DNA from: Candidatus Rokuibacteriota bacterium
Lineage (GTDB): Bacteria; Methylomirabilota; Methylomirabilia; Rokubacteriales; CSP1-6
Length of the DNA: 32,016 bases
Reading direction: 5' to 3'
NCBI GenBank assembly: GCA_003220265.1
Contig: QHRW01000037.1
Span: forward strand, 1-32,016
The notes below the pieces were generated by a model, which did not search any database, was not told the origin of the DNA, and saw only the letters and a program-made list of their open reading frames with translations. The stretch's first letter is position 1. Each line of letters starts with the position of its first letter. A program made the position numbers and the translations under genes. Below are positions 1 to 6,837 of the stretch, piece by piece.

Positions 1-1
1 C

Positions 2-211
2 GCAAAACTGCGGGCCGGTACGGTGTACCAGACGCGGCACACCTTCGCGACGCTCATGCTCGAGTTGGGTGAATCTCTCGGGTGGGTCGCCAGGCAGCTC
101 GGGCACACCAACGCCGAAAGGGTCTATCGGCGATACCACCGCTTCATTCCGAAACTACGCCGTCGGGACGGAGCGAATGCGGCGAGAGAGCTGGCGATCG
201 AGGGGTTCTGA
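2..211 (+). CDS. Tyrosine recombinase/integrase, C-terminal fragment (cut by window edge)
   Basis: The reading frame is open from the window edge (codons from base 2) to a TGA at 209-211, so only the last ~69 residues of a larger protein are seen. They carry the C-terminal signature of tyrosine recombinases: the second catalytic Arg in TRHTFATLML, the QLGH box with the catalytic His, and a Tyr in VYRRYHRFIP at the place of the DNA-cleaving nucleophile. Phage and island integrases as well as Xer proteins share this layout. The neighbouring tRNA-Gly, whose 3' end points towards this gene 75 bases away, favours an integrase of an integrated element. The GTG at 23 is an internal codon, not the start. 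The N-terminal DNA-binding domain and the first catalytic Arg lie outside the window, so the subfamily cannot be named. Confidence 0.85.
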   Translation, partial: AKLRAGTVYQTRHTFATLMLELGESLGWVARQLGHTNAERVYRRYHRFIPKLRRRDGANAARELAIEGF

Positions 212-251
212 GGGCAGCGATGGTCACGCGATGGTCACTCGACACAGCGAA

Positions 252-277
252 GGGGTTACGGGTCTCCCCGTAACCCC
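252..277. repeat. Perfect 11-bp inverted repeat beyond the tRNA 3' end (possible terminator)
   Basis: GGGGTTACGGG at 252-262 and its exact complement CCCGTAACCCC at 267-277 enclose a 4-base loop. It lies 9 bases beyond the 3' end of tRNA-Gly on the minus strand and 40 bases after the integrase stop, so it could end transcripts from either side. No T-run follows in either direction, which weakens the case for intrinsic termination. An attachment-site role is also possible. Confidence 0.55.
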
Positions 278-286
278 CTGCAATGT

Positions 287-361
287 TGGAGCGGCCGACC
301 GGATTCGAACCGGCGACGTCCAGCTTGGGAAGCTGGCATTCTGCCACTGAATTACGGCCGC
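287..361 (-). tRNA. tRNA-Gly (anticodon CCC)
   Basis: The minus strand folds as a complete 75-nt cloverleaf. The acceptor stem is GCGGCCG/CGGCCGC, the D stem ATTC/GAAT, and the anticodon stem CCAGC/GCTGG with loop TTCCCAA. The variable loop has five bases, and the T arm is GCCGG-TTCGAAT-CCGGT (one G-T pair). The discriminator T and the terminal CCA are encoded. The CCC anticodon reads GGG glycine codons, frequent in this GC-rich genome. The gene follows the substrate-binding protein gene on the same strand with 28 bases between them. The 3' end faces the integrase fragment, the usual arrangement at an integration site. Confidence 0.97.
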
Positions 362-389
362 TTGTGGCCCTCCATATTACTCGACTCGC

Positions 390-1946
390 CTACTTCCCGT
401 CCTTCAGCGCCATGTCGTAGGCCTTGATGAGCTCGTCGCTGCGGGCCTTCCAGGCCAAGCGCTTGTTGGCGCCGTAGAGGTCGATCTGCTGGTAGAGCGG
501 GATCGCGGGCATCTCCTCGATCCACAGCTTGTTGATCTTGTGGTACTGGGCCAGGCGCTTCTTGTCGTCCATGATCGTCTGCGCCTCGTCGAGCATGCCG
601 TTGAAGTCGTCGTTGTGCCAGTTGACGAAGATGTTGCCGGAGCGGAACAGCGGCACGTAGACCGTCTCGGCGTCCATCGTGGGCGTGCCCCAGCCGATCA
701 GCCATACCGGCCCGGCCTTGTGCACGTACACCATGTTGTTCAGGTAGTTCACGAACTCGTAGGTGCGCAGCGTCGTCTTGATGCCGGCCTTGTTGAGCTG
801 GCCGGCGGCGGCCTCGGCCACTTCCTTGTCGCGCACGTAGCGGCCCTGCGGGCCATTGAGCGTGATCTCCACACCGTTGGGAAAGCCCGCCTCGGCCAGC
901 AGCTTCTTGGACTTGGCCAGGTCCTGCTTGATCGGCTTCAACGCGGGGTCGTAGCCGAAGTGCAGGCTGGGCAGCATGGTGGCCACGCGCACGGCCTTGC
1001 CGTCGAGCACGCCCTTGATGATCTCGTCGACGTCGAGCGCGTAGGCGAGCGCATGACGCACGCGCTTGTCGGCCGTAGGTCCGGCGTAGGGCCCGATCGG
1101 CTTGTGGTCCTTGTCCATCTGATGCGTGTAGATCATGAGCTGGATGGTCCGGATCGACGGTGCCGTGCTCAAGAAGATCTTCGGGTGCTTCTCGATGATA
1201 GTGGCCAGGTGCGGTGGGATGTTCACCGCCACGTCGATCTCGCCGTTCTGCAGCGCCGCCACCCGTACCGCATCGTCGGGAATCGGCTTGAACACGACGG
1301 TCTGGATCCTGGCCGCGCCCCGCCAGTAGCCCGGGAACGCTTCCATCACGATCTCTTCGTCCTTGGACCACTTCACGAACTTGTAGGGGCCGGTCCCGAT
1401 GGGGTTCTTGGAGATGGCCGCGGTGTCCTTACCGGCGTACTCCTTCGGCGGGTACATGGAGGCCTGACGGAAGCCCATGGCATTGACGAAGATCGGCCAC
1501 GGCTTCTTGGTGTGTACGCGCACCGTGTAGGGATCGACGATCTCGACCTTGTCGAGCGGGGCGAACGGCGACGTGCCACGCAGCTTGTTGGCCGGGTTCG
1601 CCACGCGCTCGAGGCTGAACTTCACCGACTCCGCGTTGAAGTCCTCACCGTTGTGGAACTTGACCCCCTTGCGCAGCTTGATCTCCCACACCGTCGGCGA
1701 CACGGGCCTGGGCATCTCGGCGGCGAGGGAGGGAACGAGCTTGAGGTTCGCGTCGCGCTCCACGAGCATGTCGAAGATCTGAGCGCCGACGTTCGAGGCC
1801 GGCTGCTCCTGCTGGTTCATCATGTCGAGCGTGGTCGGATCGACGCCCTGGGCGATGACGACCTTGCCAGCCGGCGCCGCCGCCGCGATCAGCGGCAGCA
1901 CGAGCACGGACAGCGCCACGGCGAGGGGGATGCGCCAATGACTCAT
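390..1946 (-). CDS. ABC transporter substrate-binding protein, family 5 (peptide/nickel type)
   Basis: A 518-residue periplasmic binding protein of the SBP_bac_5 (DppA/OppA-like) family. It would capture a peptide or other small solute for an ABC importer. The N-terminus MSHWRIPLAVALSVL...AAAA is a signal peptide of about 24 residues without a lipobox Cys. The mature part shows family hallmarks: a GVDPTTLDMMN start, the KLRKGVKFHNGEDFNAESVKFSLER block around residues 90-115, the NPIGTGPYKFVKW block, and RVRHALAYALDVDEII in the second lobe. The ATG is preceded by GAGGAGG about 9 bases upstream, which decides the start. No permease or ATPase gene accompanies it; the next feature downstream is a tRNA, so this is an orphan receptor or its partners are elsewhere. 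It starts 37 bases after the upstream gene and may be read through from it. The ligand cannot be predicted. Confidence 0.93.
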   Translation of the reverse strand: MSHWRIPLAVALSVLVLPLIAAAAPAGKVVIAQGVDPTTLDMMNQQEQPASNVGAQIFDMLVERDANLKLVPSLAAEMPRPVSPTVWEIKLRKGVKFHNGEDFNAESVKFSLERVANPANKLRGTSPFAPLDKVEIVDPYTVRVHTKKPWPIFVNAMGFRQASMYPPKEYAGKDTAAISKNPIGTGPYKFVKWSKDEEIVMEAFPGYWRGAARIQTVVFKPIPDDAVRVAALQNGEIDVAVNIPPHLATIIEKHPKIFLSTAPSIRTIQLMIYTHQMDKDHKPIGPYAGPTADKRVRHALAYALDVDEIIKGVLDGKAVRVATMLPSLHFGYDPALKPIKQDLAKSKKLLAEAGFPNGVEITLNGPQGRYVRDKEVAEAAAGQLNKAGIKTTLRTYEFVNYLNNMVYVHKAGPVWLIGWGTPTMDAETVYVPLFRSGNIFVNWHNDDFNGMLDEAQTIMDDKKRLAQYHKINKLWIEEMPAIPLYQQIDLYGANKRLAWKARSDELIKAYDMALKDGK

Positions 1947-1983
1947 GGTTCTGGGCCTCCTCGGCCTCGAAGGATGTCGTACT

Positions 1984-3444
1984 TTAGGGGGCACCGTCGG
2001 AGGAGTCAAGGTAAGCGAGCGCCTCGTCGCGCGTGCGCACGAGGCCGAGGTCCTGCGCCTCGCGCGCGCGAGCCAGCAGGTGGCCGACGACCGGTCCCGG
2101 CGGCAGCGCGTAGCGCGCCATGACGTCCTCGCCGCGCAGCAGCGGCGGCGCCGCCACAGCCGTCTCGGCGTCGGTCCAGCCACGCAGCAGGTCGCGGATC
2201 AGCGTGGCGCGGCGCCAGACGGCCATCGGCGACACTCCGGTGACGCCGGCGGCATCGACGAGGGTCAGCAGCAAGAGGTCGCGCGTGTCGGGCCCGAGGT
2301 CGCGATAGAAGCGCAGGCGCGCCCGGCGTGTCACCTCCCCCGCCTGGGCCAGGTGCATGGGACGCAGATGATGACGCACGAGGCGCTCGAGCAGCGCGAC
2401 CGCGCGCTCGGGCAGCCGCAGGCGCTCGCCGATCGCGCGTGCGCGAGCGGCGCCGATCGCGTCGTGCTCGAAGAACCGGATGCGGCCGTCCACGAGCCGC
2501 CGCGTCTCCGGCTTGGAGACGTCGTGCAGCAGCGCGCCCAGCTTGAGGACGTGCGACCGGCTCAGCCCGCCGCCGAGCGGCTCGGCCAGGTGCGCGGCCA
2601 GCTCCTCGCCGAACGGCGTCAGCGCGGACAGCCGCGCCAGCACGCGGTCGCATGCCTCCAGCGCGCGCAGCGAGTGCTCGAGCACGCCGAAGCGATGCGG
2701 CAACGGCTGCGCCGTCGCCCGCATGGGCTCGATCTCCGGCAGCACGACCGTCAGCAGGCCGAGCGCATCGGCCCGCCGGACGGCGCGGCCGGTGGCCGCC
2801 ACGCGCAGCAGCGCGATCAGCTCGTCGCGCACGCGCTCGGCGGCGACGCGCGCCAGGCCGGGCGCGGCCCGCCTGACGGCCTTCGCGCCCGCGGGCGTGA
2901 GGTGAAAGCCCAGCGTGGCCTCGAGCCGCACGCCGCGCAGCGCACGCAGCGGATCGTCGTCCAGCACGCCGGGACCGGCCGGCCGCAGCCGTCGCGCGCG
3001 CAGATCGGCGAGGCCGCCGGTGGGATCGACGATCGGCGCGCGGCCCGCCGCCAGCAGGCGGTCGAGGTCCACCGCGAGCGCGTTCACCGTGAAGTCGCGC
3101 GCGGCCAGATCTGCCGCCAGCGTCGGCGCGCGGAAATCGCTGACGTCGAGCTGGAGTCCCGGCCCCGCCACGCGCGCGGCGCCCCGCTCGGCGTCGAGCA
3201 CGACGGCGGTCGCGCCGAGACCGGCGGCCAGACGCTCGGCGAGAGCGAGCGCGCCCCTCGGCACCGCGAGATCGACGTCGGCGTCCGGCCGCTCCAGCAA
3301 CGCGTCGCGCACCGTGCCGCCCACGACGACCACGCCCCTGTCCGGCGCCGCCGCCCTCGCCGCGCGCAGCAACGCAGCGGCCGCCGGCGTCAGCCGCGCG
3401 AGCCGCAGCTCAGCGCGCGCATGCCGATGCCCGAGGGGCGTCAC
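1984..3444 (-). CDS. tRNA nucleotidyltransferase / poly(A) polymerase family protein with HD domain
   Basis: A 486-residue class II nucleotidyltransferase of the CCA-adding enzyme/poly(A) polymerase superfamily. It adds CCA to tRNA 3' ends or short A tails to RNA; sequence alone does not separate the two. The head domain has the VVVGGTVRDALL motif near residues 38-50, then the metal-binding DADVD at 54-58. The RDFTVNALAVDL and DDPLRALRGVRL blocks of the neck follow. The C-terminal half has an HD-type phosphohydrolase signature (LEHSLRALEAC, then LKLGALLHDVSKPETR and FFEHDAIGAAR), as in E. coli-type CCA enzymes that carry an extra HD domain. The start chosen is GTG 3444, overlapping the stop of the amidohydrolase gene as GTGA with a GGTGG sequence just upstream. 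A longer reading to 3522 would only add overlap. The adjacent tRNA-Gly already encodes its CCA, so a repair or tailing role is as likely as maturation. Confidence 0.88.
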   Translation of the reverse strand: MTPLGHRHARAELRLARLTPAAAALLRAARAAAPDRGVVVVGGTVRDALLERPDADVDLAVPRGALALAERLAAGLGATAVVLDAERGAARVAGPGLQLDVSDFRAPTLAADLAARDFTVNALAVDLDRLLAAGRAPIVDPTGGLADLRARRLRPAGPGVLDDDPLRALRGVRLEATLGFHLTPAGAKAVRRAAPGLARVAAERVRDELIALLRVAATGRAVRRADALGLLTVVLPEIEPMRATAQPLPHRFGVLEHSLRALEACDRVLARLSALTPFGEELAAHLAEPLGGGLSRSHVLKLGALLHDVSKPETRRLVDGRIRFFEHDAIGAARARAIGERLRLPERAVALLERLVRHHLRPMHLAQAGEVTRRARLRFYRDLGPDTRDLLLLTLVDAAGVTGVSPMAVWRRATLIRDLLRGWTDAETAVAAPPLLRGEDVMARYALPPGPVVGHLLARAREAQDLGLVRTRDEALAYLDSSDGAP

Positions 3445-4322
3445 GGCCTCCCACCAAAAAACGCCTCCGCGTTGTCGTGGAAGATCTTGCGGCGGACGGC
3501 GTCGGGGAGCCGGCGCTCCCACGCCCAGCGGCGCTCCTCATCATAGTCGTAGGGGATCAGGGGAAAGTCCGAGCCGAACATCACGCGGTCCTGGTGGCGC
3601 TCGAGCTCGGCGTCGCTGATGGCCGCCGGGTCGGCGCCGACGTAGCGCGTGGCGAGCAGCGTCATGGCCATCGTGGTGTCCACGTAGAGATGAGGGTACC
3701 GCGCCAGCAGGGCCAGGAACTCCGCGCTCTGGAAGGCGCCCATGTGCGCCACGCACACCCGCAGCCGCGGGAAGCGCGCCATCACGCCCGCGAAGCGCTC
3801 GACGCCGGTGAACGCGTCGCGGTACGGCATCGTGCCGACGTGCAGCACGAAGACGTGGCCGGCCGCCTCCGCGCGCTCGTACACGGAGAAGAGACGCGCG
3901 TCGTCCACGTGGAAGCGCTGCACGGAGTGATGGAACTTGAACCCGCGCAGGCCGAGATCGTCGGTGGCCTCCCTCGCCACAGCGTCCAGGTCGGGATCGT
4001 CGGGGTGCAGCGTGCCCAGCGCCACGGCGCCGGGCAGCGTGGCCGCGATGTCCGCCAGCCAGCGGTTCAGCCCCCGTGCCATGCCGGGCTTGTGCGCGTA
4101 GGAGAAGAAGCAGAAGCGCCGGACGCCACGCGCGCGCAGTGTATCGGCCACGGCGGCGGGATCGAACGCGTGGCCGGCGCGCCAGCCCTGCCCCGCGAAC
4201 CAGCGCTCGATCGCACGGGCCAGCCCCGGGGGATGCAGGTGGACGTGGGCGTCGAAGCAGGGGAACGCGTCGGAGAACGGCGAGCGCCAGGGCGCGGCCA
4301 CCGGCCGCGACCGCTCAGCCAA
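3441..4322 (-). CDS. Amidohydrolase 2 family metal-dependent hydrolase
   Basis: A 293-residue TIM-barrel hydrolase of the amidohydrolase-2 family, which includes decarboxylases and lactonases acting on aromatic or cyclic acids. Metal and catalytic positions are visible: DAHVHLH (Asp24, His26, His28), the HVGT His, VAHMG, and FGSDFPL with the conserved Asp near the C-terminus. It has no signal peptide and should be cytoplasmic. The longest reading starts at TTG 4322, overlapping the end of the KaiC-like gene by 8 bases. A GTG at 4301 is an equally possible start and removes the overlap. It overlaps the downstream nucleotidyltransferase start by 4 bases, so the genes are translationally coupled. 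The substrate is unknown, and its neighbours (DNA ligase, ATPase, tRNA enzyme) give no metabolic hint. Confidence 0.85.
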   Translation of the reverse strand: MAERSRPVAAPWRSPFSDAFPCFDAHVHLHPPGLARAIERWFAGQGWRAGHAFDPAAVADTLRARGVRRFCFFSYAHKPGMARGLNRWLADIAATLPGAVALGTLHPDDPDLDAVAREATDDLGLRGFKFHHSVQRFHVDDARLFSVYERAEAAGHVFVLHVGTMPYRDAFTGVERFAGVMARFPRLRVCVAHMGAFQSAEFLALLARYPHLYVDTTMAMTLLATRYVGADPAAISDAELERHQDRVMFGSDFPLIPYDYDEERRWAWERRLPDAVRRKIFHDNAEAFFGGRP

Positions 4323-5205
4323 GCTCGAGGCCGCGCGGCCCCACGCGGTACTCGACGATGTCCTCGCTCATCGCGCTGCCGCGATGCTTCACCACGCAGA
4401 GCTTGCGCGCCAGGCGCGAGCCCTCGCGCTCGCTGCCCAGCACCACGATCGTGTTGGCGGTGGCGCCGACGTCGCCGGTGGCCACCTTGCGCGCCAGGAG
4501 GTCCTCCAGCCGGGTCTCCTCGGTGGTGACCAGGAGCAGCGTGGTGATCTGCGTGTGATCGTAGCGGTGGGCGTCGATGAACGCGCGATGCTTCCACACC
4601 GGCATGCAGATCTCCATCCCGAGCGTCTCGGCGTCGCGGTGGATGGTCTTGCGGTAGAGGTCGTCGAAGAGGTGGAACTGGATCGAGTCGGCCGGCGCGT
4701 CCATCGGCTCCACGCCGTCCACCACCACGCGCCGCACGCCCTTGGCGAAGTGGAAGTAGAAGAACGGCCGGACGGTGTAGAGCGCGTGGTTGTAGGTCGC
4801 CTTCCAGTTCCAGTCGAACTCGACGCCGCCGTCGGGGGTCGGCACCTGGAAGTCGCGCACGCGACCGACCCACTTGAACGTGTTCGTGTAGAAGGCGGCG
4901 AGCTGCTCGGCCGGCGGATGCGGATCGCTCATTGGCGGCACGGTGTGCGTCCACTCGCCCAGCCGCCAGTGGAACAGCCGCTCCGCGTACTCCGCGTGCT
5001 GCTGCGAGTCGCCGCGCCCGTTCATGTCGAAGATCAGTCCGCGTGCGCCGTCGGCGGTCTGCCCGTGGTTGGCGAACGTCAGGCCCAGGTGAGTCTTGCC
5101 GATGCCGGTGGCGCCGTAGACGACCGCCAGCGTGCCGGGCAGCAGGCCGCCGCCCAGCATTGCGTCGAGCTTGGGAACTCCGGTGGAGACGCGGGTCGTG
5201 GTCAC
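4315..5205 (-). CDS. KaiC/RAD55-like RecA-superfamily ATPase
   Basis: A 296-residue single-domain ATPase of the KaiC/GvpD/RAD55 branch of RecA proteins. The N-terminus STGVPKLDAMLGGGLLPGTL is the classical family opening. It is followed by the Walker A motif GATGIGKT (residues 31-38) and, much later, a Walker B-like RRVVVDGVE. Between them lies an unusually long stretch rich in aromatic residues (HPPAEQLAAFYTNTFKW, FDWNWKATYNH), replacing the short spacer of ordinary KaiC domains. The end (VVVLGSEREGSRLARKLCVVKHRGSAM) matches the family's C-terminal strand. The GTG at 5205 lies 12 bases after the DNA ligase stop and has no strong ribosome site, pointing to coupling with the ligase. Such proteins often act in signalling or in DNA repair. 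Here the ligase neighbour makes a DNA role a fair guess, but it is only a guess. Confidence 0.82.
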   Translation of the reverse strand: MTTTRVSTGVPKLDAMLGGGLLPGTLAVVYGATGIGKTHLGLTFANHGQTADGARGLIFDMNGRGDSQQHAEYAERLFHWRLGEWTHTVPPMSDPHPPAEQLAAFYTNTFKWVGRVRDFQVPTPDGGVEFDWNWKATYNHALYTVRPFFYFHFAKGVRRVVVDGVEPMDAPADSIQFHLFDDLYRKTIHRDAETLGMEICMPVWKHRAFIDAHRYDHTQITTLLLVTTEETRLEDLLARKVATGDVGATANTIVVLGSEREGSRLARKLCVVKHRGSAMSEDIVEYRVGPRGLELG

Positions 5206-5216
5206 GAAAAGGGATT

Positions 5217-6773
5217 CTAACCCGCGCGTCCCTTGGTGGCGAACTGGCGCTCGTAGAGCGCGCGCAGCTCGTCGAGCGTGGTGGCCTGGCCGGGCGCCTT
5301 GTCCTCGCGGAGCCGGGCGATGCGCGCGAAGCGCAGCGCGAGGCCGGAGGGATAAGTGGGGCTGCGCTGGATCTCGTTGTACTCCACTTCCACCACGACC
5401 TCCGGTCGCACGCGCACCGTGTAGCCGTCGTCGTCGAGGGCGAGCGCGCGGAGGCGCTCGGTCATCGCCGTGAATTGCGCGTCGGTCAGCCCCTTGAACG
5501 TCTTGCCGACGTCGGCGAAGCCGTCGCCGTCCCGCACAGCCAGGTGATAGTTGGACAGCCATCCCACGCGGCGGCCCGAGCCGCGGTCGGCGGCGATGAT
5601 GACGCAATCGACCGTCTCGGCCGCCTTCAGCTTGAACCAGCGCTTGCCGCGACCGCCCGGCTCGTACGGGCTGGCGAGGTCCTTCGCCATCACGCCCTCG
5701 TGGCCGGCCGCGGTCGCGCGCGCGTGAAACGCCTGCGCCGCCTCCACGGAATCCACGATCGCGCGCTCGGCGAGGTGGCGGCCGCCGGTGACGCGCGCCA
5801 GCGCCTCCCAGCGCTCGGCGTACGGCGCGTCGATGAGCGGGCGACCGTCCACCATGAGGCAGTCGAAGAAGTGCAGCGCCAGCGGCATCTCGCGCACGAG
5901 CGCCTCCACCCCGTGCACGCGGCGGAAGCGCCGCATCAGCTCCTGAAATGGCAGCGGGCGCCCGCTCGCGTCGAGCGCCACCACCTCGCCGTCCAGGATG
6001 AAGGGCGCGCCGGCCAGCCCGCGTGCGACCGCGACGACGTCGGGCAGGCTGCGCGTGACGTCGGACAGCCGCCGCGTCCAGATGCCGACGCGCTCGCCCT
6101 CGCGATGCACCTGCACGCGGGCACCGTCGTACTTGAACTCGAGCGCGGTGCGGCCGCCATGCGCGCGCAGCACGTCGTCGAAGCCGGTGGCGATCTCGGC
6201 CAGCATCGGCAGCAGCGGCACGAAGGGCCGCGGCGAGGCGCCGGCCAGCGCGGCGGCACCGCCGGCGCGCGCGAGGGCGGCCACGGCGGAGAGGTCGCCC
6301 AGGAAGAGCGCCGCGCGGCGGACGGCCTCGAGGTCGGCCTGGGCCGCCTCCGCGATCGCCTCCAGCACGAGGCCGCCGGAGACGCCCGTGCGCAGCTCGC
6401 CGCCGATGATCCGGCCGAGGAACTCGCGCTCCTCGCCGGACGCGCGCCCGGCCAGCTCCGTCAGCCGCTCCTCGCGGGCGCGCCGTGAGCCCGCGCCGGT
6501 GGCTTCGGCCACCCCCGCGAACGCCGCGCCAACGTCCGTGAGGGTCAGTGGGGGTCCACCGCGCTCGGGCACGCCTCGCGGCAGGCCGCGCACCCCCAGG
6601 ACCCGGGGATCGGAGGTGGGGAATGGCTTGGCGGTGAGGAACGCCACGGCGAGGGCCACCTCGTCCGGCTCCACCGCGGCCAGGAACCGGGCCACGAGCC
6701 GGCGCTTGTCGAGCCGTCCGGCCGTGGCCTCCAGGCGCCGGCCCAGCGCCGCGAAGTCGGCGAAGCGCGTCAC
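5217..6773 (-). CDS. ATP-dependent DNA ligase
   Basis: A 518-residue ligase that joins nicks in duplex DNA using ATP. The N-terminal ~190 residues are the alpha-helical DNA-binding domain (LDKRRLVARFLAAVEP, FLGRIIGGELRTGVSGGLV). The adenylation domain contains motif I EFKYDGARVQVH with the nucleophilic Lys214, the DGEVVALD motif, HFFDCLMVDG, motif IV HEGVMAKDL and motif V KRWFKLK. The OB-fold follows and ends RSPTYPSGLALRFARIARLREDK. The length and domain order match the archaeal/LigB-type ligases found as an accessory to NAD-dependent LigA in many bacteria. The start is GTG 6773; the nearby ATG at 6782 is out of frame. It leads the minus-strand run of genes and is divergent from the HD-GYP gene. 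It is probably a repair ligase, inferred from its accessory nature and its ATPase neighbour. Confidence 0.95.
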   Translation of the reverse strand: MTRFADFAALGRRLEATAGRLDKRRLVARFLAAVEPDEVALAVAFLTAKPFPTSDPRVLGVRGLPRGVPERGGPPLTLTDVGAAFAGVAEATGAGSRRAREERLTELAGRASGEEREFLGRIIGGELRTGVSGGLVLEAIAEAAQADLEAVRRAALFLGDLSAVAALARAGGAAALAGASPRPFVPLLPMLAEIATGFDDVLRAHGGRTALEFKYDGARVQVHREGERVGIWTRRLSDVTRSLPDVVAVARGLAGAPFILDGEVVALDASGRPLPFQELMRRFRRVHGVEALVREMPLALHFFDCLMVDGRPLIDAPYAERWEALARVTGGRHLAERAIVDSVEAAQAFHARATAAGHEGVMAKDLASPYEPGGRGKRWFKLKAAETVDCVIIAADRGSGRRVGWLSNYHLAVRDGDGFADVGKTFKGLTDAQFTAMTERLRALALDDDGYTVRVRPEVVVEVEYNEIQRSPTYPSGLALRFARIARLREDKAPGQATTLDELRALYERQFATKGRAG

Positions 6774-6801
6774 GGGGCCATTTTAGGCCGCGCCGCCTAA
6801 T

Positions 6802-6831
6802 TTGACTCTGCAAGGCCCGGCACACTAGGCT
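6802..6831 (+). promoter_or_regulatory. Weak sigma-70-like promoter, possibly giving a leaderless mRNA
   Basis: TTGACT at 6802-6807 and TAGGCT at 6826-6831 are separated by 18 bases in the 64-base gap between the divergent ligase and HD-GYP genes. A start site 6-7 bases after the -10 box would fall on or next to the ATG at 6838. No Shine-Dalgarno sequence precedes that ATG. The -10 box matches only half of the consensus. Confidence 0.3.
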
Positions 6832-6837
6832 GACTTC

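Noticed and set aside
540..3546. Long plus-strand frames opposite the substrate-binding protein and nucleotidyltransferase genes
   Set aside because: They mirror well-supported genes on the other strand and show low-complexity Arg/Ala/Gly/His content without motifs.
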